A stretch of 64,000 nucleotides of DNA, taken from assembly GCF_003945595.2 (NCBI RefSeq), contig NW_024104365.1:4931049-4995048 (forward strand). The letters run 5' to 3'. Each line of letters starts with the position of its first letter. Position 1 is the first letter of the stretch. A model generated the notes under the pieces. The model made no database searches and was not told the DNA's origin. It was given only the letters and a program-made list of their open reading frames with translations. Position numbers and translations under genes: made by a program. Below, one piece after another: positions 48,001 to 60,000 of this stretch. The stretch comes from Pipra filicauda (taxonomy: Eukaryota; Chordata; Aves; Passeriformes; Pipridae).

Positions 48001-51000
48001 AGAGGTAACACTACAGAAAATTAAGCTTTTTGGTTGTTCTAAAAGGTAAGTTTAGTAGGAGATAATAGTTCTGTCATGCCTTTCAAACAGCAGAGTTTTT
48101 AGACACGTATGCTTGTGTATCAAATGAATAAGAGGCAGTGATCTCACAGTATTTCAAGTGAATTAGTGAAAGTAATATATTAGAATTTTTTAGAGACAAT
48201 AAAGATCATACTTTGCCAGAATCCTGAATCATTTTGACATTTTCAGATCCAAATTTGTCGGAGTAGAGTTTTTGGAGTCTTTGGGAAATTTCTGAAAGAG
48301 GTGTGAGTTTAGGCTCTTTATAGATATATTCCTTTCCATCTTCATCCTCAAAGAAACCCTGTAAAAAATGAAGTAATCAGAATCTTGGGGAAAAACATTT
48401 AGGGTAACGATTGAGATGGACATAATGTGTGTGGTTCAAAGGAAATATAAACATACAACATCAGTATTCAAGCAAATGTAAATAAAGAGAAATTAAAATC
48501 TAAGTAAAAAGTTTTCTTAAGAGAACAAAAAAACAACAGAAAAATGTAACTCTCTACTACAACATGAGTGAAAGTAATGGAAACACAGAATTTAATTTTT
48601 TTAAAGTTTGTTGCAATCTTATGGTGTGCCAAGCCTTTGAGATAAGTCTCCTTCACTTTTATTTAAAAGTGAACTTGCAGCACTGTTTCACTCACCAAAA
48701 CAGAAATCTTGCCCAACAGCACTATCTGATTCGTAAGTGAGTATTTTGGCAAGAGTTTACATAAAAAAAAAAAATTCCTTATTTAGTAACAAAAAATTAA
48801 TTCCGAAAAAAAATTTAATTACGCAAATATCTTAATTTTATGTTGTACTATATTGGTATATACTTCTTTATTTTATTACATAAGGTTTTAAACCTGTAAC
48901 TAAATGCACAATAGAGTACATGGAAAGTGAAACAGGTCATTGGTTTAAAACAACAAGCCATGTCTGAGTTCATGTTTGAAACCAGAAAATAAATATTTTT
49001 GTCATAAGCGAAACAGACAAAATAGAAAAGCACAACATATCATGTATAAACACAGGCTAGATTGACAAAAATACCCACACCAAACTAAGGTGAAATGCAG
49101 TAGTTTTTACTGCATTGCTTGCTTTGTAAGCGGTTACTGTAATTACCTCAACATCTGTTTCACTGTCTGTAAACTGGTATTGCTATAAAGTTATAAAAGA
49201 CAACAGAATACATGTGAAGTTATGCTGCTCAGAGTACTTTACAATTCTCCATGCTCAGCTGAACAACTAAGCAACTGGGCTACGCACGTAGAAAGTGTAT
49301 TATTTGATACTGCGTGATACCATACAGATACAAAGGCATTCTAGACATATATTAGAGGACACGAAGCTGTCCAATACACAGCCAGAACTTTGGTTTGAAG
49401 CATGCAGTATTGATGCATAGAAAAGAGTGATCTGCTCTCTAAATGGAACTTAATGTTATTTTTTGAATTGTAATGGCTATTAATGCATACCAATCTAAGA
49501 AGCAGCCTTGCAAACCACACTGTAGCACTACAGACATTAAATCAATACATTGCTAAGAACTGACATTACAGAAAACTTACCGCTGCCTTAAGGTAGTAAA
49601 TAAAAGAAGAGAAAGGAAAAAAGGCAAAAAATTTACTGAGGAAAAGAATAAGAACTTTGTCGGAATTGATACATGTTTTAAAATAAATTATTGATGGCGT
49701 TCAATTATTTCCTACAGAACACATTTCTTGTGCTTTTTATGTCAAGGTGTCAATATAGGAGATGAAACAGTATACCTTGTAAAATAAATTCAGGTTTTTC
49801 TTACTGCACAGAGCAGACAAATGAAAGTAAGTTATACTCACTTGTCCAAAGAATGCTACCCTGAAATAAGTTCCCAGCAGTCTCTTGCCTGTATGCATAA
49901 CTTCTGTAACTTTACTGTATGCTCGATGAAGAGTGTCATATAGATGAGCAAGCCTCTAAAAATAAAACAATAACAAGGTAAAACAATAAAGCAGAACTTT
50001 GCAACCTTAAAACAACAATAAACGATATCCTTGTAGTTAGTAACAACTAAAAACATTGTTTTATTGAATGGCAGTAATAAGTTTAGCACTTGTATCAAAA
50101 TGACAATATGCAAGAGTAATTTTTAATTATTTATATTTAAAGAAAAACATTTTTAATTATTAAAAAGAAAACAAAAATTTCAACACATTTAAATTTCAGT
50201 TACAATTTTAATACTCTTGTTCTGTGATGTCCAATGCATCATGCAGTTATGACTAGAAAATTCAGGATTTTTTTTCTTCCATAGATATTACTTATGATGA
50301 ATTTAGTACCTCAAAATCTCTCCGTTTTTCATAAATGGGAATTATAAGTTTATATATATCAGCAATGAGTTCATAGCGTTCTGCCTTCCAGAGTCCATCA
50401 GCACACTGCTCCAACAATTCCATCAGCACATCCTATATTTGGATACACATTTGAAAATGTAAACCAATTCAGTACTCACGAGAAGCACAGCAAATAATTA
50501 TATCACAGTTATTGCCAGCGAAAAGGGAGATCTTGCCTCACAATAATTATCTACACATAGTGATTTAAATTATTTTGGCAATCAAAAATTGCAAAGGAAA
50601 CAAAACAAGACAGAAGGGTTTGAGCGTACATACGTAACCTTTATATTTACCACAAACAGCATTTTTCATTTAGATACTCTTTAGACCTTCTTGTACCATT
50701 CTTATATCACAGTGGTGAAGCCAGAAGCTGGAAGTAACTCCTTTTATTCTTAGAAAGGATCTAATGCTACTCTATTCCATCGCCTCCCTTTGGTAGAGGA
50801 CTAAGACAGCATAAAGACATCACTATGAAAAGTCAACTTTAACACTGAAAGCATAAATTAGACTGAAAAAATGCTACCCTTATCCGTGTGCTGCAACAGA
50901 GCTTAAAACATCTCCTCCTTAAAACATTTCCCCCAGTGATTACGGAGGGGGCACAGACTCCCCAGTATCTCCATCCTCAGCAACCAAGTGGTGGGAACTG

Positions 51001-54000
51001 AAAGACCAGTGTCACTGCTGGACCACAAGGGATGTCCACACTGTTTTATGACATGAGTCTTAACTCAGACACCAGAGGGCACCCAAATGTAGTAAAGCAG
51101 TAAAATTCTGTTTTCACATAAAGAGCAAAAGCTTCAAGTGGGAGAGCTGATAGAAGGGAGAAAAAGAATAACATTTCTGAGCCACCTGTTTCAAAGCTTA
51201 TCCATTCTCATGGGAAGAGTTTTTTTCCATATATTCAAGCAGTTTCCCTCGTAACCTGTGAGAACAGCCTCTTGCTTTTTAATGGTGCACCTCTTGGAAC
51301 AGTCTGATTCTTCTACTAACCACCTTAGGAGGTGGATTTTTTCCAGTTTGTTGATACCTTTCTTGACTTTTGGGGGTCAGTGCTAGACACAAGATTAGAG
51401 ATGGGGTTCCAAAAATACTGAGTAAAAGGGAAAAACCCCACTTCCCTCCACTTCTTGACTCAATCCTCTCTCTAATACAATGCAGCATGCAGTTGGCCTT
51501 TGTTTCCACAAAGCCACACCAATGATTCCCATTTAACCCTTTGTCCACTAGAACTTCCAGGTCTTTCTGCAGAGCTGCTGCTCAACCCATATTGATTTTT
51601 TGCCTTTTTTTTTTCTCCGCAGGTGCAAGGCTTTGCACTTGTCTTTGTACAACTTTGAGAGGATACTGCATTCCTGTGAGGCTCTTTCATTTACCCATCT
51701 GCAAGTTAGAATAAAGCCTCTCATGGAATGTCATAGGTAAACAACTACTTAACAAAACATAGTAGCTTTGATAAAACAAAAAACAAAAAAACCCACAAAA
51801 ACAAAAAACCACACAACCCCCAAAATTAAATTTTGGTTTTTTTCAACTGGTTAGCTTAGGAAATAAGTCAGGTCAACCCTGACCTGAGAGAAAATTATTT
51901 TAAAATGAGAAATAAATTGAGAATTCTAAAATTTTAAACTTTTAAAATGAGAAACTACCTAAAGTTTTAAGACAAATTTCACTTAATTAGGAAGATTTTA
52001 TATAAACTGGAGAATATGAAAGATGTTTTGTCCCTTTTAGAAAAAAGAAGGGATTCCCCTGATCCCTCAATACCAGTAATTACTCTTTTGGAGATTTAAC
52101 TTTGAAGTAACTAGCAAACAGGGAAATCTCAAGTTTTAAAAAAGAAATTCCATACGCCTTGTTACCACATACAGGAAGAATTCCCATCAGAGCATTATTT
52201 TGTTCAGTAGTAGTAAAATACAGCTTGAAAGATATGTTTCTGCTTTCTGACTTCTGTAACCAATTGATCTGTCATTTTTTTTTCTCAGACAAATACAGTT
52301 CTGCTTACCTATGAACACAAATGAATATGTTCCTATTCCTTAAGCAACTAGACTACCTGTTTTGAAGTACTTCTGTAAAATACTAACAATCATAATTTAT
52401 CTGTGATTTTTAGTCTACTAAACCCAAACAGTTCTTCCCGATTATTACTCTTTATTACTATTATTACTTCTTCCCTCTTATTACTCTTCCCACATTTCAG
52501 ATAACTTTTAGAAGTTATCTGAAAAACAGTAAGTTTTTTCAATATTTAATCAGTTAGATTACTACATGGTTAAGTTTAGAAAGGGTTGCATGCAGGGAGA
52601 AATGAAATTTGGCTTGGTTTGATACTTCTGCAAGCTATACAGGCTTATAATTTCACTCTTGGCTTACTTCCATTCCAAGGAAATACTGAGAGATGGAAAT
52701 AAATTTGTGTAAGGTTCAATGACCCAGAAAAAGCAGTATATTGTTTTTGCAGGGACTGACTAATGAGAAAAAGAATAAAGCCACTCCAACTTAAAAAAAA
52801 GCACAAAAGAATTTAACTCTGACAAATGGTTTGGCAGGGAAACACTGACAAGAATTTCAAACAAAACTTTCCATCAGCAGTACCCACTAGAATTCCTGCT
52901 CTTTGTTAACTTAGAGCAGATTGCATTTTCCTTTGAGTAACATGCTAAATTCCATGCTGGATCAGGAGAATCAGTGATTTAAAAAAATAGCACATAAATT
53001 AAAAAAAAAAACAAACCACAAAACAATCTGCTATTGGTTATCGTTGGAAAGAAAAAAGCACTACATTTCCCATTTCAAGTAATCAAAACTCCTGCCTTCC
53101 CAGAAGAAGGCAAGTCAACAATTTCTGCGGCTGCTAAGCCATAGTACCAGAACTTAGGGCTAAAACACTGGTACCCTAGGCCTAAATCCAGGCTTGAACC
53201 ACTGGGTCTTTTATCTGTTCCTTCTAAATCTGTTAGTACAGCCACAGTTTGCACAATCAGATAATTTTGTCATACGGCTTCACCACACACTAACTAAAAC
53301 ACAAAAGAAAATATTTTTATTGTACAATTATGTCTACACACCAGGGATTTTCCAACACAGCTACTGCAAGTAGTGGGCCATCCCTCTCTTCCCCAAGTAT
53401 ACTAGCAAATACATAGTGTAGATGTAGCTCTTCATGAGCAAGATTATTTAAAATATTTTTATATAGGCTTCTTACTAGTAAAATTTACTAGCACAGATGG
53501 ATCAGCAAAGACACAAGGCCAGAAAAAACACAAGACTGGTGTCAGGAAAACCACTTCCATTGTTATGGCATATTTGCTTAGGGAAACTGTAAACAGCAAA
53601 AAACAGTGAATACATTTTCATGATTGCTGGTGCAGTAACACTCTAAATCAAAGTCAGTTTTAAAAACCAATAGATCTTGCTAACTCTAATAAATAAGCCA
53701 CATTAATGTTCATCCAGTCAAATAGCATAAAACCCCATTTTGTTTACTTTTTTCCCAGAAGTGGTACTGAGTTGATGTACTAGCGCTTTATTTAAAATAC
53801 ATGTATAAATTCTCTGAAGCTGGCACAGCTCAAAGATATTTTTTATTTCAGTTTTAGGATAAATGTAGTGGCTAAGAAAACAATTATTATACCGTTCATA
53901 TTAGTCAGACTCCAGAATGAAACATAAAATTTACAAAAATGCCCAGCACTTCCACGTGCATCAATTCTAACACTTTTATGTTTACTTACTTCATTGAAGT

Positions 54001-57000
54001 GAACATCTTGCATTCCAACATCCTCCATCATCGAAGCCTCTTCATCTATATTTGGTGTGATTACTCTGAAAGCAGTACAACCTTGCCTAAACATCCCTGG
54101 CATTAAAAAAGAAATACAGAAAAATTTACTTTTCTTCAGCAGGATGACATTGGGCTATTTTGTGATTCTTGATAAGGCAGAAACCATGTTTAAATATACC
54201 TACCAACAAACAAACAAACAAATAAATAAACAGATCAGTCTCCCACTGCATGATTAAAATACAAGACCTCACATCACTCGGTATGTATAAATAGGTTTTA
54301 AGAAACCAGTAATGCTAATATGTGGACTCTTACCTACCAAAATAAGTAGTTTGAATCTTCCTACTTTTTCTTAAACTTCTGACTAATCTACTCCACCCTG
54401 AGTCTAAGGTACTCACAGTAACTTTTACAGTGTTTAATTAAACTACTGTGAAGTCATGCTTGAACTGTGTACAGGAACAGGCCCTGGCATATCAGTTTTT
54501 CCAGTCTTAATGCTATGAATGGACTGACATTAACTTTACAAAATGATCAAAGGATGGCAAACCAGATTATTCATATACAGACAAGCAGGAAAAAACCTAA
54601 CAAAATAGCAATCTAACTTCCTTTAGTGAAGAAAAATAGTTAGCAAAAATGGAATATAGAACGTTCCAACACGAAACCTATCTCTTTTACCCATGCTGTT
54701 TAGCTCTTTTTTCATTACATCAGATTGTTGAATTAAGAAACCAGGATTTTTGACCAAAAACTATTAATTAAAGCCTCAAGAACAATCACCAAATAGTATG
54801 AAAGCACAAGGATTTGCACATATTTATTTCACAGCTCCTTCCTACAAAGATTCATTCTGTTCAGGTAGGAGTCTGACCAGAAGTTTTATTGAATAATTGC
54901 ACCATATGCATGGGGTTTTTTGGCTCCTGGAAAAACCACAGGTAGAAGTTTGACCCTTTATATTACTGAGTGGAAATAAGTCTTATAAGACAGTATACAA
55001 AAATACCAGATCACCCAAAGGACTCACAAATTAATACAGATTATCACCAATTATCAGTTACCATCAGGCTTCCAACAGGACATAGTAACTTTGACAAGCA
55101 ACTTCATTCCAGATTTGGTCTCAGAAGCTTCTGAAAGCATTGGGGCAGAGGAGATAGCCTATACACTAAAGTATTTGGCAAGAAGCTCAAAAGGAAAGGA
55201 GAAAAGGTATCTTTTAGACTCGTGACTTTGCTTCATTTTCAACTGTCATGCAAAGGCAAAGCTAAAAAGCTGTGAACGTGGATTTGCCTACAAAACCAAA
55301 ACACTAGCTCAATATCATAATCAGTCTTAACAGATTCCTGAATTTTCCTCCTAAAGATGTATTTTTCTTAATAAAATCCATATAAGCTTTTCTTTTCTCA
55401 AATCCCTGACTGAGAACCCTTCTGATGGGTTCACCCTATGGATGAAGGACAATTTTCTACCCTATCTCAAGGGTCATCAGAACCCACTTTTACAGAGAGC
55501 TGCTAGCACAGAGTACCAAGACAGGTGAAGCATTCTGAGCATTCTTATCACCGATTGAGCACCTGAAAATCTGTACAAATTTATTTTGACTTCTCTTGCA
55601 ATGCCATGTTTCCCTATAGGCAGTGAGAGACTGCTTGTTGAACAAGAATATTCACTGCTAAGTTTGCTTTAGAGAGGATCTGAATTCAGCAATTAGCAGC
55701 TCTGGTGTAAAATTAAAATTTTTACATTCCTAAAAATTTTACTTCACCTTCATCTGTAATGCTGCCCCTTAGAAATGCAAGTATACTCTTAAATATGTGA
55801 TTAAGCTACCTAGGTAGGTCAGAATTTTTTCCTTGGTGAAAAATGAAATACCTACAACTTTCTCAGATAAAACTATTGATTTTCCTAGACTATAATAAGA
55901 AAATACGGGGCCTCTGGTGGTCTAGTGGTTAGAGTGTCTGACTCTCACCGCTGCGACCCGGGTTCGATTCCCGGCCCCCTGGGCAGGTGGAGCTCGTCAG
56001 CCGTGGAAGGCAATCCACCTAAGAGAAGGTCACTCTAAACAAACCTACATCCTGGGGACCTCACTGCCACTGTCCAAGCTTTGCTCGGCCCCGGCAGATG
56101 AACCTCAGGACTAAAGGGTGGGCTCAGTTCAGCGCACGCTGTGTCTCACCTAAAAAATCCACTGCGCAGGCTGGAAAGGTTAATGACCTTTCCCAAATCT
56201 TCGCTCGCGAAGACTGGCCATTATATTATAATAAGAAAATACACACCATAAAGTAAGGTTTCAAAATCATACCTTTTCTTGTGAGATATTCTGCAACCAG
56301 TGCTGCTACATGGACATAGCACATTGCTGCCTAAAACAGAAATAGTAATCTTATAAAATACCATTAAAACAGAACTATTAAAAACGACATCTATAAGAAG
56401 AATCCTAGAATAAGACAATTTCTTCAGTTGTTTGCTGGAGATGTCCTATGACTACCGTAAAAATTCTCCACCTCATTTATGCAAAACAATAACTGTGCAA
56501 GTGCACTCTCTCTTTCTTTACCAGAACACTGAATAACATGGGCAGCAGTACACAATCTAAGAGTGATCACGGATCACAAATTACAATGTAGGAACATCAT
56601 GCTGTAATAAAATCAGACAAATCTTTCCTGGGATGTATTTTAAGTGTTATGTGAAACAAAAAAGCTATTAATTATTCTAGTCAACATTTGGTGGTTCTTC
56701 TGCTAACCTGTTTTGTCTGCCTTTTGGCTTCAGACCTAGAATAATGTAGAAGAAACCAGTGACAGACCATTTGAAAGCAGCAAAAACCAAGAAATCTGAT
56801 CTATGAACAGAATTTGAATCTATCTATGAATTTGAATCTGATCTATGAATTGAAATTGGTTGGTGTAGTTTGGACAACAGAAGAAAAAGAAGGGGAACAG
56901 AGAAATCTTCAGATACTTGAGATGTTTTACAAAGTTGACATTGGCCACCTTTCTCCACAGAAAGGACCAAAAAACCCAAAGATTCAAGATTCTTATTTTA

Positions 57001-60000
57001 CTAAAGAGGCTTAGGCTTTCAGCGAAGTGTTATTCTAACTGTAATTATTAATTGAACTGTTTATATGTTTACTGAGGCTGCGCAATCTCAGACAAGGGAG
57101 GCAAAGGAAAAAGGTAAGAATCTCCCAGAAATTCTAATGCATACTTTGTATAGGGTTGAGCTTGGTGATTTACAGACAACCTCATCTAGTTGCATAGTCA
57201 AAAGTTCTAAGATTTTAATATAATCAAAAACATCAAAAACAGACCTGAAAAGGACTAAAAGAGCTTGTCTGCTGAGAAAGCTGAAGTTGTTCCCTTCAAA
57301 AGACAAGCTAGTAACAGAGTACTGTATACAACTTCTGTGTTGCTACCATATAGAAGAAGAGAATTCTAGTGCTAAGATCTGAGTTAGGAAGATAGCATCT
57401 TTTATTTCCTGGAGATATTTACTTGCTTACGTGATGCTAATTTTAACAGATATTTATGAAATTCAGTGGTATCATACGAAGAGATATACTTTCAGATGGA
57501 ACAAACTTCTAGAAAGAGACAAAATTCACCTGTATCCAGATAAAATACTTACATAAAGACATATAAAAATTCCAAATCTCAATTCCCCTTTTTGCTAGAA
57601 TTAAATATTTGAACAGCACAGTGGAATCAGATAGCTTTCTTTTTTCAAACAACAAAAGAAGTTATTTGTCAATTTTCAGAATATTAGGAGTTTTTCTAGT
57701 ACGCAGTCTGTAACAGCTGTAATAGCTAATTCTATAAAGGCAACTGGAGGGGAACTCAGGGAGTGGCTTTAAGTGTTTTAGCAACTAATAACAAAGCTAT
57801 TTTTAAGCAGAAGGCCTGTGTCTTCCATGGCTTGCATTGAGCATTCCATTCTTAGTAGCACATTAGCTACAGCAATTAAACAAGTTCCTTGCATTAATAA
57901 TCAGAAATTACTTACAGATATACTCGGGTAGGACAAAAACCTATCAGCTATTGAAACTAATCTACTAACAGTTAAAACTTATTAAAAATAGTTATTACAT
58001 TGCACCCTAACTAATACATTCAATGTCTAAAAAGATAAGCTTAAGCTTATTACAAATCTATAACTAGTTTGATTTTTTTTTTTCAACTTACCTCTGAAAG
58101 ATCTCCATTTTTAACGTGGATCCTTGCCATGCTGTCTAACCACGTCTTCCTTAGTTCAGGTGTACTAGCATAAGATTTTGCCAAGCTGTACTGGAGGTCT
58201 ACAAGCATTTCTGGATCATTCTCATGCTCCTTCATCTGAGCTGTAGCCATCAGTACTGTGCGAATCCGTTTTGTTAAATCCTTAACGTCAGATGGGAATG
58301 TAGTGTGCTAAAACATGAAAAAGTTAGGTTAACTACTACCTTTCCTATTCTTTGCATAATAAAATGATAAAACGTAATTGCAAACGATGCTGTGAAAGAG
58401 TCTTCAAGCATCCTTCTATAGTATGGAAATAAGAATAAAAACAGACCTTTATAATTCTGTCGTTATTGGCACAATTATTGATGATGGAAAGAGACTGCTG
58501 GAATCTAGTTCCTCCAATTCCAACAACATCAGCAATTAGCTGGCTTACTGAAATAATAACCTTGACAGAAACAAATATCTTGTTAGAGCACATTTAATGA
58601 AATACCCTTGAGATGTACCTATGAAGCAATTACAAAGGAAGTTTTGTTCTTTTTAATTGAAAAATTATTCTCTTAAATAAAGTAATGTTTGGTGGCTTTT
58701 TTCCAAATTACTTGAACAATAACATGGGCAAGCAAAAACAGCCTTGTGTAATTCAATGCACAAGCATCCTTTGCTTTAAAGACAAACTGCCAGGTAAACT
58801 AGCAAGAGGTCATTGAATTGGCAAACTAGTGTTCCCAGCTTTGCCAGAACACAGTTTTCCAATTATTTGTTTTTAGACTTTTACATGCTTGTTGCTGCAT
58901 TCCTTTCCTTCTTCAGACACAATGGGGTATGCCATGTAACAATCAAAATAACATCTACAAACGACATTTGCCACTGACAAATAAAAATTATTTCCTATGA
59001 AACAGAGGATCATTCAACTGTTTCTAAGTATTCCCTTGTACTGAACATACTTTTATTGCCATCTTCTTACTCTTGGTACCAGCCTTGCTTGAACACTTAA
59101 TAATATCTTTTATGTCTTTATCTGACAGGGTTTTGCACGCTGGTATGCAACTGAGCATCTACAAATACAATATTTAAAACCACAGAAAAACAAAGAAAAT
59201 ATACTAACTTGCAGATGTGTTCTAACAAAAGACTTCTTCCCTGTGTAGTCAAAATTATTCCTCATTAAAAAGTACAGTAACTGTGAAGCTTCAGTACGAA
59301 TTGAACTCAGTTTGGAATTACAATACTTCAGAATTTCATAGCACAGTGCAGAACACATATCAGCTCTACCTTCATAAAATGTAGAAGGAAACTGAGGAAA
59401 AATAAGAAAAGAAAGAAGTTATTCACTAAAACTAGCTTCAAGTCTTGGTAAAATGTCAAGAAAAATACAAATATATTCATATCCTCAATCTGTGGAAAAA
59501 ACCAAGAGTTAGAGTAGTTTATGACACAAAACAGTTTTTATAGCAATTCAAAGGACAAGTATTCCACACTGTTGTTGATTACTGACAATTTTAATTTGGG
59601 ATGTTAGTTCTTAAATTCTTATATAGTATATTGTTAACTAAAGAACTGGACAAGTACTTGAAGATTAAATTTTTTAAACTTCTTACCTTATAAATAAGTG
59701 CCCTTAAAGCAATGAAGACATTTTTCAATGCTGTTTCAGACTGATTCTTTTGAAGGAAGCAGAGGTATACATCAAATACTTTCTTCATCAGTGGATTATG
59801 CCCATGATCAGTCAGTAGCTGATTCTTTAAAATGATAGTGAGATCTTAGTTTTGTACAGTGATACATTTATGCTACTCTAAGAACATACATAGATCTTCA
59901 AAAAGCAGGACATTTAAAAAATATAATCTGCATAGTATTACCAAGATGTTTAATAATACAAACATATTTGAATTTTCACTAGATATTTCTAACACTTTGT

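Larger units (their letters stand above)
50433..53989. other. DOCK9 intron (3.6 kb)
   Basis: Contains an old CR1 (51285-51722), a TTATTACT-rich stretch (52440-52490) and the hairpin at 52495-52524. No exon is recognised. Confidence 0.5.

Noticed and set aside
55909..55981. A functional tRNA-Glu gene
   Set aside because: The acceptor stem does not pair well, there is no T-run terminator right after the head, and the sequence is the head of a SINE enclosed by a target duplication.
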